NCBI RefSeq assembly: GCF_051014685.1
Contig: NC_135050.1
Location: 1,178,001 to 1,242,000 of the forward strand
Length of the DNA: 64,000 nt
Direction of reading: 5' to 3'
Source: Ptiloglossa arizonensis
Lineage: Eukaryota; Arthropoda; Insecta; Hymenoptera; Colletidae
Position numbers and translations under genes: made by a program. Below the pieces are notes generated by a model. That model was given only the letters and a program-made list of their open reading frames with translations. It was not told the DNA's origin and ran no database searches. Below are positions 23,901 to 37,190 of the stretch, one piece after another. Each line of letters opens with the position of its first letter. Position 1 is the stretch's first letter.

Positions 23901-26900
23901 CTTAAAGTGAACAATTCAATTTTCCATTTAGCTATTCACTGATTTCTGGTGAGTATGCTACCATTCGAAAGTCGGCAATAAATCACGCTCTGTCGCAGGT
24001 GACCTCATAATCGTCACGCAAAAACCGGATCTTGCACTCGAGACGCGTATTTGGGCCGGAAGTGCTCCCCTCTAGGGATAGCTTTAAATAGTGACTTGTA
24101 ATGGTGATTTCCTTGTATGTAGCTATCGATAACGAGAATCCAACATGGATTTCAAGCGAACGTTCTAGGCGGTCTATTTTCGACGTTATGATAACAAGGC
24201 TATAATTAGCTTCAAGTTAGTAATGGTAATGTCGGTATGTTACTTTATCTGAATTTGATTGTCGATATGTACAATATGTTGTCACAACAGTCAAATAGGG
24301 ATACTCTTTTTATTAAAGAAACGTGGCGTTATTTTTAGTATATTGTAATGTTACCATGTCGATTTTAAATTAATCACGAATAGAATGTTCTTTATTTGTT
24401 AGGTATAAAGTTACGTAGATTGACGTATTATCGGGATAAACGTATTTCTATTTTTCAAACAACTTATGTATATATATGTGTGTGTATAATACAGTGTGCG
24501 TATGTATATTTTCTACACGTTCTAAGATCATAATCATTAGATTAGTGAAATTAACACTGTCTCGAACAATTTAGACGAACGTTCTTAGTTATTCTTGTTA
24601 TTAATCCCAAGATTGTAGTGCTTCTCAAGTTGCTCCTTGATGTTGTTAAGAGTCGTACACCTCGTTATACTTGTCGAAGGACTTCGAGCAGCCCTTTTTT
24701 TCTCGCGTGCGACTTCTCTTTCTCCCATAACCGAAAGGTGCACGCAAAGAGACGCCACGACGAAGGTAGTGATCGGCATACCTGCGTGTCGGCCGACGCG
24801 AAGAGAGAAAACGGGTTAGCGTGACTCGTGAATTAGAGAGAACGCGTGCATTCGTAACCGTGGTGGAAAGGCGGTGGCGAAGAGAGACGGGGGATGACGT
24901 GAGAGTGAGAAAGAGGGAGGGAATGTACCGCGTTACATTCCACGTGATCGAGAGAAGGGCACGCCTCGGCCGTCGAGTCACGCGCTCGACCACGCGTTTA
25001 CCCTTACCGACACGTGCACGCAATGTGTCCGACCGCGCACTCGACAGAACTGGTTATTTTGTGCACGGTGTGCAATGACATCTCTTGGACGTTGGTCCGT
25101 TATGCATGTCGAATCACAAATGACACAGCGCTCTGTTGCATCAATGCGACGTGTAGTCGGGCTTCGAAAACGCGATGCTTTTACTCGATATTGATTTAGA
25201 AAATGTAACTCGGATTGCGTAACGTTCTCCTTCCGCTGTATCGGTGCTCAAGAATTGTTGATACACCGTTTTAGTAGGTAACTGAGGTTAGGTAGGCACT
25301 GTATACATTCGGGCGGATGAAATTATGGTATTTATATCATATTTAACTCGAATCGGTAATTACGTTTCAACAGATTTCTGTACATTATCGGATAGAAGGG
25401 CCGCGGTAGGTAGCTCCTTCGACACTTTCAGGTTAGTAGTTAATTCGTAACAGGGGAATTCAAATTAGAGCGTGAGATAACATAGCGTAACCTGTCGGAT
25501 AGGCTCGCGTACAATTAAAAGGAAAGAAACGTTCGTGGGATTTTCAGGTTCAAGTACGAAGCTAAGTTCCGAGTGTGTTTCTTGGGAACGTGCGGACCTA
25601 TCGGGATTTCTTCTCCACGGAACCCAAGAACCATCCAGGGCGAGAAGGGAACGTCGTAACGGCTATAATTATGCGCAGAGCGAGCGAATGTTCTAATTTG
25701 CCAAGGACAAATGAGCGGACATTTCTGCGAGACGTGATTTTCAGGCGATAATCGAGGGGAAGCACCTCGATGCACCACGATGCAATCACCGTGACGTAAT
25801 TGCTTTCACGTGCCCTCTCCCGACCCTTGTGTAAGTTTTCTTTTTCTCTCTGTTCTAAAACTGCGGGCACATTAATTTCACTTTGTCACGTTGTTGCCAA
25901 TTCAATGTTCTTCAAGTTTTACGCAATGCAGATTATGCGTTTGTAAAAAGAGCAAAGGTTGGGGTAAAGGAGTTGGGAAAGGATGAAATATTAGGCGATG
26001 TGTATTAAATGCAACTTTAATTGCCCAATTCGGGCGATCATATTCCATCGAATAGTTTGTGTCCGTAGGTTCGTGCCAAAAATGTGAGACATAGAACATT
26101 AAGATGATCAAACAGTATGGTGGAGATAGCTCCTTGTGGCCTTGAGCGATCAATTAATTTTCATTCGATGCAATAATTAGTATCCACGGGACACAGTTTG
26201 TATCAACAGCCTTGTGGATTTTGTAATTTTTATAACGCTTGACGTTAAGGAAATAAAATGTTTCCGACATTAGTTGAGTTGCTTCGTGTTATTGTACACA
26301 ATTCTTCATTTATCCAAATCTTTCAAGTTGGCTAATTAGGAGGGTTGTGTATTTAAAAGTTATCGATGGATAATTGTCTCTCGATTACGATTTTTAGAGT
26401 ATGAAATATTTATTCGGAGAATTTTTGAATCGACGATCAAAGTGTCCGAAAATACCTGGACAAAATACGCGACGAAAGCACGCAAACATCGCTGAATATT
26501 CATCGACATCTGTCCACCCACGGTAGTCGTTCGATCTGAAAGTCACGTAGGCTCGGTGGGACATGGTCACCGTTTCAACGATGCATAATTTAATTCCGGC
26601 TCGAAGAGGAATCCGCCGAGTGCTCTAGAAGGAATTTAAATTGCTCCGTCTCGCGGCAGAATCCGGAATCAAAGGTTAAAGATCTTGTCCACGATAACGA
26701 CCCCTTATCAAACATAGTTACATCTAACGTTCAGAGGTACCAAAATATCGTCGACTTGATGTCACTTAATTGGCGAATATTGACTCCAATAATTTCTTTT
26801 CAACGGGTCTCGAGCGAGGCGATTAAGCGCGACACGATGCACGTAATGGTGTACCAGATCAAAAATAACTCGGAGTTGCCACAGATTGCGTTTATTTTCT

Positions 26901-29900
26901 CCTGAGCTGTGCAGAAAATAAGACACCTATTTTCGAATCGGTCGTGTTACGCGCGTACTCGTGCATACGTCAAGTTCGTAGCCGCTTTAAAGAGACCGGG
27001 AGTCAAACGGTTCACTTTCTTGGTAACGTGAAACATTTAGACGGTGTACACTGTGACTCACGTGTATCCAGTAATACTTTCTCGTTATTACATCGTTTCG
27101 TCGAGTTTTTTTTAACACGATCACGATTGTAGTTTGGAATTTTCGTATCGAAATAAAATCTTTTTCCATATTTCGTATTCGAAGTCGAACGTTACCATGA
27201 AAATTCATCGAGTCAATTAACCTGGCTCACAAACGATGTTCGTGGGAAAATTTATAATCGGCAACACGATTAGCATACACATCGGATTAGCATACTGTTG
27301 TTTGCATTATTGATTAAACAAAGTTTCAGGGAATACTGAGATTTTTTATAATTTTAGGGGTGTATTTTATCCGTGTATCATCTATTATGGATTTAATCGT
27401 TGTTGCGTCTTGGAAGTAGGTGTCCACTGAAAGGCAACCGTTTACATAATCGCAAATGCTTATACTTTCTAGTCTGTCTGTGGATTTCAACGTTATAAAA
27501 ATGTTTCGTAATGAGTAAATCTTATTGGTGAAAAAAAAAAAAAAAAAAGAAAAAACGCATCGTTAGCTGCATTCTTTCCGCACACTTGCTGTAATTTCTT
27601 TTCAGCTTTAAGTCAGTCGTATAATCGGACTACGAACGTAATCACCTGCACGGTGTCCAATCGTGTGTAACAGAAACGAGATCTGGATACCACAGTTGAC
27701 CCGTAAAACTAGAAAAGTATGTCGTCTAGAGCGAGCATTATGACTGAGATTGAATTCGATTAATTTTGCAGCTAGATCAACCCGTGTTACTTCTATTTCT
27801 ATTCGTCAGTGGTGTTTCATTATCCGCAATGCAGACGTACAACGACCTTATTCAGAAAAGTTGACCCTTTGTCAATCATAGCTACCGTATGTATTATTTA
27901 AAGGAGGCTTATGCGGTTGAAAATTGCTCGCAAGTAGTACACATTCCGAATCGCTATGCCAATAATAGGCATACTGCCACTTTCCCGAACTATGGTTAAA
28001 CCTACAGTTCCTAATACAGTGAAGTTAGCATCTACTTGGATATTACGATTGTTTCTAAATTAAAAGTGATTCGAAAAGAAACATTATTTCGTAACGAAAG
28101 AAGGAAACCAAAAATGGTTTCTTAATCGTAAACGCAAGCTCGCATTGGAATTCATAAAAGGCAGTATCACCGTTTCGGTGTGGTATGATTAAAAATTCAA
28201 TTCTCTCGTCAAAATACGCAATGTTCGGACGATCGCGTTTCTGCGAACGATTCGCAGTACGCATTGCCACGGCACAGGTATAAACACGTCGTTGGAATAT
28301 ACGAGAGAGATCATCATTCTCGCGTGTCCCTGCGCGACGGTGAGCATTCAGGTTCCGGTCGTTCTCTGTTTGGATATAAGCGAGGGAAAGATTGAGAGAA
28401 CTTGAGGCGCGTAGTCCATGATCGACAACGGACGAGAAAAAGGAAAGAAAAATAAATGGCATAAAGAGAGACGGTTGGCGGTCTCGAAGGAAGGGATGCA
28501 GTCGGTGCGGCGGCATGGCATGGAACGGGGGGAGGGGAGATGAAGCGAGCGCGTGACAAGACACGTGACCGGGAGCACACGGTACTCGCGTGACCGGCCC
28601 CGTGACGTCACGCGCACGTGTCACATAGCGTGGTAACTGCTTGTTCCTCTCCTCCCTGAGCTCCGCAGCCCGGCGAACGTTCCTCACCTTCCATGCCCCT
28701 CCACGCGTTCACCACTCCGCGTCCTGATCAGTAGCGTCTCAAGCCCCCACTTCACCCTCTGTGTCGCAGACTTTCACCTGGGAAGTCATAATTTTTTTCT
28801 CTCTGCGCCTCACCCTCGCCACACCGTCGGTCCTCCGCGCGTTTTGCGTCGCGACGGGTGGATTTGCATCACGCGGAGACGTTACGTGACACGGTGATCC
28901 TCCTTGTCGAGGAACCAAGAAAACAGCTGGTTTCTCCTCGGCTATTGTCGAATCGTATCGGCGAGATATCAGAGAAATGGTAGGGTGAAAGCGTGTCCTC
29001 GAGAAATTTAGCCGGCTTGTACTTTGGCACTGGACAGCATTGTATCGGTATCGCATTCGGCGACTACGAGAATATGAAATCGTATTTGCCGTGTAGTAGC
29101 TCGTTGTTGAGGTTATCAATGTACTGTCTCTGCGATTCTCGAATTTCTGATACTGGTCAGAAATGTGTATATATATATATATCGTGCGCATGTCAGAATG
29201 CGAACATCGGACGCGCGTTTGTTTACACTCATGAGCGACAGCGTATAGTTAATGCAATATATACACACTGTTGTCGACTTGTCGCTCAGTTATTACATGC
29301 CTTTATTGATTTATGATTCAAACTTCTGCACGACACATAATCAACGTGTTGATTTTGCAAGAGTTTGTAACACAGAGGAAAAGCGATATTTTCGTAATAA
29401 AAATTAAATAATACATTAATTTAGGATGACGCAATGAATGAAAAAACGTGGTAGAGATGTGCAGCTGCGATCATGGACTGTCTGGTGACAGACTAATGTT
29501 GTAGATATAGATTAACATTCTTTGTTTTGGTTTTTGAACAATATAAATGTGCGCGTATCACTGAAGTTATTTCGAGATTGCTCTATCGATTTACACGTAA
29601 TGTTATCAACACGTGATGCACCAAGAACAAATTGTCTTATCACATTTCGCAAAGCTAACGAGCACACACTCACCAACGCGTCGTTCAGATACCGTAGATT
29701 ACACAAAAAATCAAACTACGTAACGATCACTTAGTTACTATCTTTCATAACAATATCGTGATTTCAATAAGAAGGTCGTCGAAATTGACCAATTTAACGA
29801 CTGGTCGACAGCGACGAAAGAATGACTTTTGCAATTGTATCTAAACGATCGTATCGTATAAGGAGAAAAATGTGATATCATTCGTCGGGGTTGGGCCTTG

Positions 29901-31110
29901 AGTTACGTGGCTCCGGGATCGTTGGTTTCGCGCCTGAGACGGCTCTGGATCGCTCCCACCAGCGGCCTGCATGCCACACCGCGGCCCATCGCGAGAATCG
30001 AACAGGGCCGCGCATTATACGCGTAGTGTAACCTGCCAAGGAAACGACGCACGCTTGTATACGCCGCGATACGAACTGTTTAAACGATCCTTTATATTTT
30101 TGCTAATCAGAATTCTAACCACGAGCTCATACTATACGAGACAGCGCGCCGGGTAATAGATAGAGGGTGAGATAGAGGGTGCGTGCAATTGAACAAGGAT
30201 TCGGACGAGCACGTAACGCGATCATTGGTCCAGGATAAACCCCGAGCGCCGCCGAGTATTGCCGCGTCAAAATTTTCAGAGTGCATTGCGTACGCACCCA
30301 TAAAGACGTACCTATATGTTAACAGACACGATGATGCGCAAGTGAACGCACGCGGCTTGTTCAATTCTTACGGCCCTGCCGGTTAGTATATCGTGGAATT
30401 TCGCGGTCGAACGAGTCAACGGCCTTATCGTCGCTAGCGTTTCTTTCTGCTTGTTATCGCTTCTACGACAAGAAACGTTTCTTCGACTAATCGGCTGAGA
30501 ATTCGGATTTAAAAACTCGATCGTTGCGTATACAGGGGTTCGCTGTGCCGTGGGACCGATCAACGATCGACGATTTCGAAAAGACAAATCGGGAAGCAGG
30601 AAGGAAGACAAAGAAGAAAAGAAGAGGGCGCCAGTACAGATATATCGGCGAGTGTGACTGGACGGAAAGACGTGGACGATTCCCAAGTACCGGCCTCCTG
30701 GTCCGTCGTGTCGTTACGAGTGTGTCAGTGAGTGTGCGGAGGCGAACCTAACCTAGTCGTCGGGTGCGCACTATCGATCAAGGAGCCATTGGTTTAAAGA
30801 GGACCCGACTCTTTTTTTCGGTTATACCGGCTATGTACGCGTAATCTCGCGATCAGTGAAAATACTTCTGTCTGTGCGTTCGTAAGTTTCCCGCTCAAGT
30901 ATTACGAGTTGTTTTTCTGACGTGCATTTCGAGCGTGAATTCAAAGAAGATAGTTTTTCGATTTCCATTGTGAGAAAGGACGTCGAAAAAAAGGGAGGAA
31001 GTTAAAAGAAAACGTGGAGAGGAAACAACAGAAGGAAAAGCTAACGGTGACAACGAGTTGAAATCGGAAGTGATCGTGTTCGCGCAACGGAAGCGATTCT
31101 ATGCTGCAAG
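20963..31110. other. non-coding, increasingly CpG-rich region upstream of the 31.1 kb exon
   Basis: No frame here has a protein-family signature, splice-consistent structure or a partner exon. GC-rich patches at about 24.7-25.1, 28.3-28.9 and 29.9-30.7 kb have few stop codons by composition alone. They could be promoters, enhancers or alternative untranslated first exons. A TG microsatellite lies near 24470-24520 and a poly-A run at 27531-27548. Confidence 0.5.
30540..31110 (+). promoter_or_regulatory. probable promoter and 5' untranslated region of the 31.1 kb exon
   Basis: CpG-rich DNA directly upstream of the coding exon. A TCAGTG initiator-like word lies near 30725. In the coding frame the last stop is at 31048, so the region beyond is untranslated. 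The start site is not proven. Confidence 0.4.
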
Positions 31111-31175
31111 ATGATGGAGACACAGAATTATTGGGAGGACAACTCCGCTCATTCTATGCAAGTGAAATATGAGAG
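31111..31175 (+). CDS. first coding exon of an unidentified gene (rest beyond window)
   Basis: Tandem ATGs at 31111 and 31114 open 21 codons plus two bases, ending at a strong donor (GAGAG then GTGAGT, phase 2). The peptide begins MMETQNYWEDNSAHSMQVKYE: acidic, with no domain. A short first exon with a CpG-rich leader and a very long following intron is typical of insect developmental regulators such as transcription factors, but I cannot name the gene. No downstream exon was recognised up to 64000, so either the intron exceeds 32 kb or later exons are too short to see. An in-frame stop at 31048 supports the start. Confidence 0.5.
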
Positions 31176-32199
31176 GTGAGTACTTGAAACATTATAAGCA
31201 TTTAAAAAAAATCGTATTTGCTAGATGTTATCGCTTTTGTTAAAGAATTGAGCAAAATTTCTTTTTTAAGGACATTTTTTAAAGGACTCACTGTCCTTGG
31301 TTATTGAATCGAAAAACTACATGCGATCTTTTTTACGCGTCTGTATTATTTTGGTCGCGAATAATTGCGCGTAATTAAACGCTCGCACGCGACATGAATC
31401 ACCGCTGCATTCTAGATTCTTTTTCAAGAGCAGACAAACGTTTCACGCGGTCAGCCTTGTCGAGATTATTCGGTCTAATACCGCCCGAAAATATTTACAT
31501 GGACCTGAAAATATTTACGGTCTGCATCGAGGACGCTCGTTAAATAGGGTGAACCAGAGATGCGTGACTTCGCACAGAGACATGGGATTTATTACCGGTT
31601 TTATAGAAGTGAAACCGTCGAAATAAGCGACCGCAAAATAATTCAATATCGCGATTGGTCAAGCTTCACGAAAATGTTCAATCCAACATGTGACTCGCGG
31701 ATTATGTAAGACCATCAACGTGATACGCAGACCATGTCTTGCTGTGTTGCGCGTATGTAGATCGAAGGCGACCAATCTCGCTTAATTAAGCAGTGATTCA
31801 TATACGGTTATTCCGTTTTGATTAATCGATTCGCGCGAGATCAGTTTCCCGAATTTCTCCGAAGGTATTTATATCGTGAGATCGTTCTGCTCGAAACTGC
31901 ACGAGCAGCGCTATGTCGATTCGTAAGAAAAATTAACGCGAATCCATAGGTTCCCCGGTATACGGAAAACTACCACGTTCGTTATCGTGAATACACAGGT
32001 GCTCGAATTTGAGGTCTCCCCTCTCATTCCCTGCTTCCCCGATACCACCGATCCTTCCTCGAGCCGTGGCATTGATAATTGAACCTCTATAGGGTGTTGT
32101 GGTTATTATAGTCTAGTGTTTTGTTGGTAAGTGAATGGTGCGGAAAAACGATAGTACATAATGTGAAGGTTGGTACCAGTTACAGGTGTCGGTGATAAA

Positions 32200-32467
32200 T
32201 GTTTATTTATTTACTTATTTATTTATAAATGGGTATAAAAACCCATTAGTATTCAAAGAAAAAGAGTACACACTAACGAGTAATTTAGAAGAAAAACCGC
32301 AACAAGAAATAAGTATATACGTAACGATAAATACATTTATTTATTTACTTATTTATATATTTATAAACGGCTGTAAAACCCCATTAGGGTACAAAGAAAA
32401 AGCATATATATTAACGAGCAATTTACAAAATAACTATAACAAGAAACAGGTGTACGTATTACAATAA
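32200..32467. repeat. two-copy tandem repeat, 134-base period
   Basis: A unit containing TTATTTACTTATTTAT, an AAACCCATTAG-like core, AAAGAAAAAG and TAACGAG(T/C)AATTTA occurs twice, with the same landmark words 134 bases apart. The copies differ by point changes and small indels. Confidence 0.85.
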
Positions 32468-35272
32468 ATTATAAACAAGATTTCTAAATGAAACTAATAA
32501 CGCGGAAAAGTCGAGTATCGTAGCATATTTCAGTTTGCACTGTATAACGTGGAATACATTGGTTGGAACGTTTCAGAGTAATACTTAAAAACTTTCTGGA
32601 AAGGTATTTGAATACAAGGAGTCACGATTCGACGTTTAAACGCAAAGGGTTAACGATTCTAAAGATCCCCTTAAAATTGTCGCGTTCGTCGTTGTGTGAA
32701 GAAATGTGTCAGCGTTGCGTCCGTGTACTTAGGTGCGATGCTTCGGTATTAGTATCCACACTTCTCTTGGGTTAATAGACCCTACAAAGAAGGGTTTGCG
32801 TCGCACTTCCGTTTGTCGGTGCTTCTGCTGCAATTTGCGGCACCTACGACATCCCGATGACCTTACACTCTATCTCTGACATTCAGAGTGCTCTTTCCAC
32901 GTATACGTACGTCTCGACTTTGAGAATTTCCCTTTTCCTTGCAAATGATTAAATACACAATGTACAAAGTGAACACGATTTCTAGAATGAAAAACGAGGA
33001 AGATGATTATACTGGATGCATATCAATCTCACTCGGAATCAACCTTACTTTTTATGTCGATGTATGCAGTATGCTCCGATAGTTGTATCGCATCATAACG
33101 GGAAAGAAGGGAGAAGGATGAGAAGAGTTAGCTTCGTTTTGAGTCCACTGTTTCATAGTCGACTCGCGAATAAGACTTCCAAAACAGACCTTGCCTTTGT
33201 TTTTAATTACTCGTTACAACGGTATTGTGTAACAAGTCTAACAACTGAACGTGCAACAAATTCGAAGGTTGATATTAAAACGGCGACCCGAGTTCCTTCG
33301 AGTTGTATCTAGCAGACCTTGCATCGGTCACAGATATTAGTTAGCAAATTGTTTGTTTGTGAACGCTATCTCGCTTGTCGTTCATTCGCACGAAAAATGC
33401 TGTATCACAATAACGTGACCACCGTGTATAGATACGGTTTGCTTGTATCATCTTGAAAGTCCGTACATTGCCAAAAAATTCATGGCCGCTCGAGAGATAA
33501 GATAGACGACGGAGGTCCCGTTCCTATCATCGAACGTTGGTGTCAATTAAACGCGCATATAGATATCGCGGCTCGCACGCTTGGCCGCGCGCGAGTAATC
33601 AATCGATTCGCCGGGAGATTTAAGGAGCGTTCGAGAATTCGCGAGTCGATCGGTACAGTGAACTGGCGAAATCGGCGAACGAGCGAGTAATCGTCGAACA
33701 ATTACACAATTAATTGGCCGTGTACTGCATTCGTAACTTGTAATCGTTTGTGTAATAGACGCGTAATAAAATTGATACGAATTAAGCAAAAAGATAAGTC
33801 GACGTTTAGTGAAACGACACGACTCGTCTCTTATTGGATTACACAGAGCGCGTGATGGACGCAATTTTTCAAGGAAACGTGGCACGAGCCTGTCGCATTC
33901 ATATTCGTGGCTTTTATTGTCAAGGGGAGTGACGTTTACACGCATTCAAGTTCTCCGTTCAGAAGCTCGAGCAACGAGTGATTCTCACGAGTTTGTCAGC
34001 ACGGTCGATCGTAAACACTAGCGGGAGATCGAGAATAGACTGGAGACACGTTACGTATAGGATAATTCCAGGAACTGGAACTGGTCGTGGCTTTTTTTTT
34101 TCAGGAAAAATTGAATCAGGTGATCATACTACTTGGGCGCAAAGGCGGGAAAGTCTCTCGAAAATGGACGAATTTTTTTTATCGATTAATTAAACGATAA
34201 CGAATATTAAATTATTAACAATTCTTAAGTTCGTACGAGTACTATTTATTCGGTGCGGCTATGTGGTAATTTATCGCGAAAATATTAAGAAGAAAAAGAA
34301 ATTTATCGGGTAAACAAAAATATACAAACAAGCATCGAAATATTCTTTGATTTCAATTGCAATCTATTCGGCCGAATGTTTCATTACTACGAACTTCTTT
34401 TGATATATTTTTATTTTTATATGGAAACTTGTAAAACTTCTCGCACGAATTTCTTGTATCGATTTTGACGTTTAATGTAACGTTCTAATTGGTAACTGTG
34501 TTTTGCTCGAAGTTCGCAACTTGCACATTGAAAGCACACGTTCGGTGAACGCATTAATACCCAACGAGGACAAAGTATGCACGATTTTTAATCGGGACAA
34601 TTTGCGTTAAATTCGAGCAGCGGAACAAACTGTAAAAAAGAAAACGAAACTATTCCGTAAAAATCGGAATATATGGTCAATTTAGGTCAGAGGAAAATGT
34701 GCGTTTTATTGATACCGAAGTAACGACGTCTATCTTTTTCTGACTGTACTTTTTTTTCGCAATATGCAACATTGAATGGAATTTTCACCGCACACGTCGA
34801 TTCTTATCGTTATTCCGTGTAAAAGAGTATTAAGATAAGAGTATGGAAACGTGAATAGTTCACGAGGTTTTGAAATAAAGTGTGCACGGTAAGCAGTCGT
34901 TGTCCTTTAACTACCAAAGGGGTGGGCGGTCTAATAAATTTGTCGAAATTTTTTATTCACTATATAAATATAGGATTTATTAAACAACTTGTATTTCCAA
35001 ATATTCCGTAAAATATTATTGTACGTGTTTTTACCTTAACCCTGTCAATACCAAGGTAAAAATGTTTTCGTGTTAGATAAGATTAGCTCAGATAGTCGAA
35101 TTTGATAATTGAATCGATTAATTAATATAATTCACTACAACTTAACCAGGTTGACATTTAATAACGGTATATCGTTGAATTACTTAATTTATACCTCGTA
35201 TAACATTGTCATCGCTTTCTCTTTGTATTATTTAGTTTCTCTTTCCACTGCGTATCTGTGTGCAGTAAAGAC

Positions 35273-35298
35273 GTATTATTATTATTATTATTATTATT
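35273..35298. repeat. (ATT)n microsatellite
   Basis: About eight ATT units. Confidence 0.9.
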
Positions 35299-37095
35299 TT
35301 TACTATTGTAATTCGAATCGGATAATATCGATCTGTGGCACAATTCAAAGGCAAAGTGCATCGGATTGGATCTTGGCTGCATAAAGGTACTTGCATAAGT
35401 AGAATCACGAAAAGAATCGGTTTATGCAATCGAAGTTACGTAGGAGTGAGAGCTTTTCGAATGTCAAATGTGAGTGAAATGTTTAGAAAATAAGGAATCG
35501 AGGAATGGGGAGCGCGTGTAATGCATGAATCGTGGCTGAGAGCGAGTGTGCAGTTGCATGTGGGCGGTGAGACTTTTTAAGGGTGCTCAGAGTGCAGTGA
35601 GGATCAAAGAGTTTAAAGTTACAATTCGGTAGCAGCGTAGTACAGTCATAGTTACGCTTATTTCATCGTTACTATTGCACACGATATACATTCTAATAAA
35701 AATCACTCGTAAAATTGCTACCTTGATTTAGAACGTTCGTAGAGAACGTCAAAAGTAACTTTTCCTCTTACACAATACCGATTTAAAAGAAATCGGTAAA
35801 CAATTGTAGTCGGTACGTGCGATATCGTATCCGTGAAGAAGAATACACAGTCACAGAAAGATACATCTTACAAAAACGTGCAACATTTTCCAGAAGATCA
35901 CACTGCTTTAAACAGAGTTGATCCATAGGTGGAAACAATCACGATCGATCTTCTCGAATTTTATCGTTGGAGTATTTCAACGTTATTTCAATTACCCGGA
36001 TCGAATTTTTTTCGTATCGAGTGATCGAGCTACTCGAACAATTCGAGGCACTCGAACTTTCGTAGCCACTTGAATGTTTGCAATTACTCGATATTTTTGA
36101 GCCGTCTATAGTGACAAGGGAAAGAGTTGCAACGTTACGAGAAGAGTGGGTACAAAGTACGAAATTACATTACGATAAATTCGAATCGGACTTATTAAGT
36201 GAAATGACGTAAAACTTGCGAGAACGAAACGGTGTAGATAGATAGTGTACGCGCGGTTTCAACGATCGATCGAGAGCGGAGATTACAAAACGCTCGAAAC
36301 AATGAACAGACGCGCGTTAAGTGTTAACGTTTCCGCGTCAGAGTATTCGTACACATGTCCCTGGATCGCGTTTCTTCGATTGCACGGGACAACTCCACCG
36401 AGTACACCGTCCCAGTTGGTAGAATCACCCTGTACATCGAGGAACGAGGGCCGCGCTGACGGCGCTCGCAGCAACCGGGCAATTTCTTCGGGCCACGCTA
36501 TAGAACACGGTTTCGCATCTTGGCCGCTTGAACCGTCGCATCGGCCATTGACACCGGAGATCGATCCGCACGGATTCATTTGAGCACCGTCTGTACAGCG
36601 CGTGAACGTGTACGCGTACGTTGGTGCCCGGTCGCACGACAACGATTTAACTTGGAAATCGAACGACTTCTTTCTTCCTCCACTTCGTCTACTTTTTTCC
36701 TTTTTCTTTTCTTTTTCTTCCCGTCCGCCTCTGGAGGTGCTGCACCGATTCTTTCGCCCGAGATCGGAGCTCGGTGGTACAGTCGGTGGTACGAATAAAC
36801 GAATCGGCGCGATCGTTCGCGGTACGACGCGAGGGATAGGATGAAATCATCGTTTTAAATCCGGGTGAAATAATGACGTTGCATTATCGAATGCTCGTTG
36901 TTTCGCAGCTTCTCCAATTTTAGATAATGACGCGCTACTACAGGGTGGGCCAACTTGGACCGATGCGAAACGTATGTAAATAAATGTTAATCTGTTCAAT
37001 AATTTTAACTCGTTCCTGCAGTGGGTATCGATGGTGATCATTGTAAATTTTTGTAAAATTCTTTATAATCTGCGAAAAATAATAATAACGATTAA

Positions 37096-37190
37096 ACCCT
37101 ACAAAAGTTTTGTCGAACGATAAAATTTATTGAACGGTACTACATTGAACGGTGCTCGATAAGTTTTGTCGTTCGATAAAACTCTATTAC
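37096..37190. mobile_element. mariner-MITE relic (GTTCGATAAGTTTT family)
   Basis: It holds two copies of AAGTTTTGTCG followed by (A/T)(A/T)CGATAAAA, one with a preceding CTCGATAAG. These are the same words as the TA-flanked elements at 54114, 57782 and 60939. Borders are degraded. Confidence 0.5.

Noticed and set aside
28055..28687. 210-codon minus-strand frame in GC-rich DNA
   Set aside because: Overlapping frames on the same strand are also open because the region is CpG-rich and stop-poor. Low-complexity Arg/Ser composition, no family signature and no splice context.
35037..35056. TTAACCCTGTC as the left end of the piggyBac fragment at 38981
   Set aside because: It is 4.6 kb from the right end, too far for a normal piggyBac, and does not mirror CTTCTAGGG beyond the first bases.
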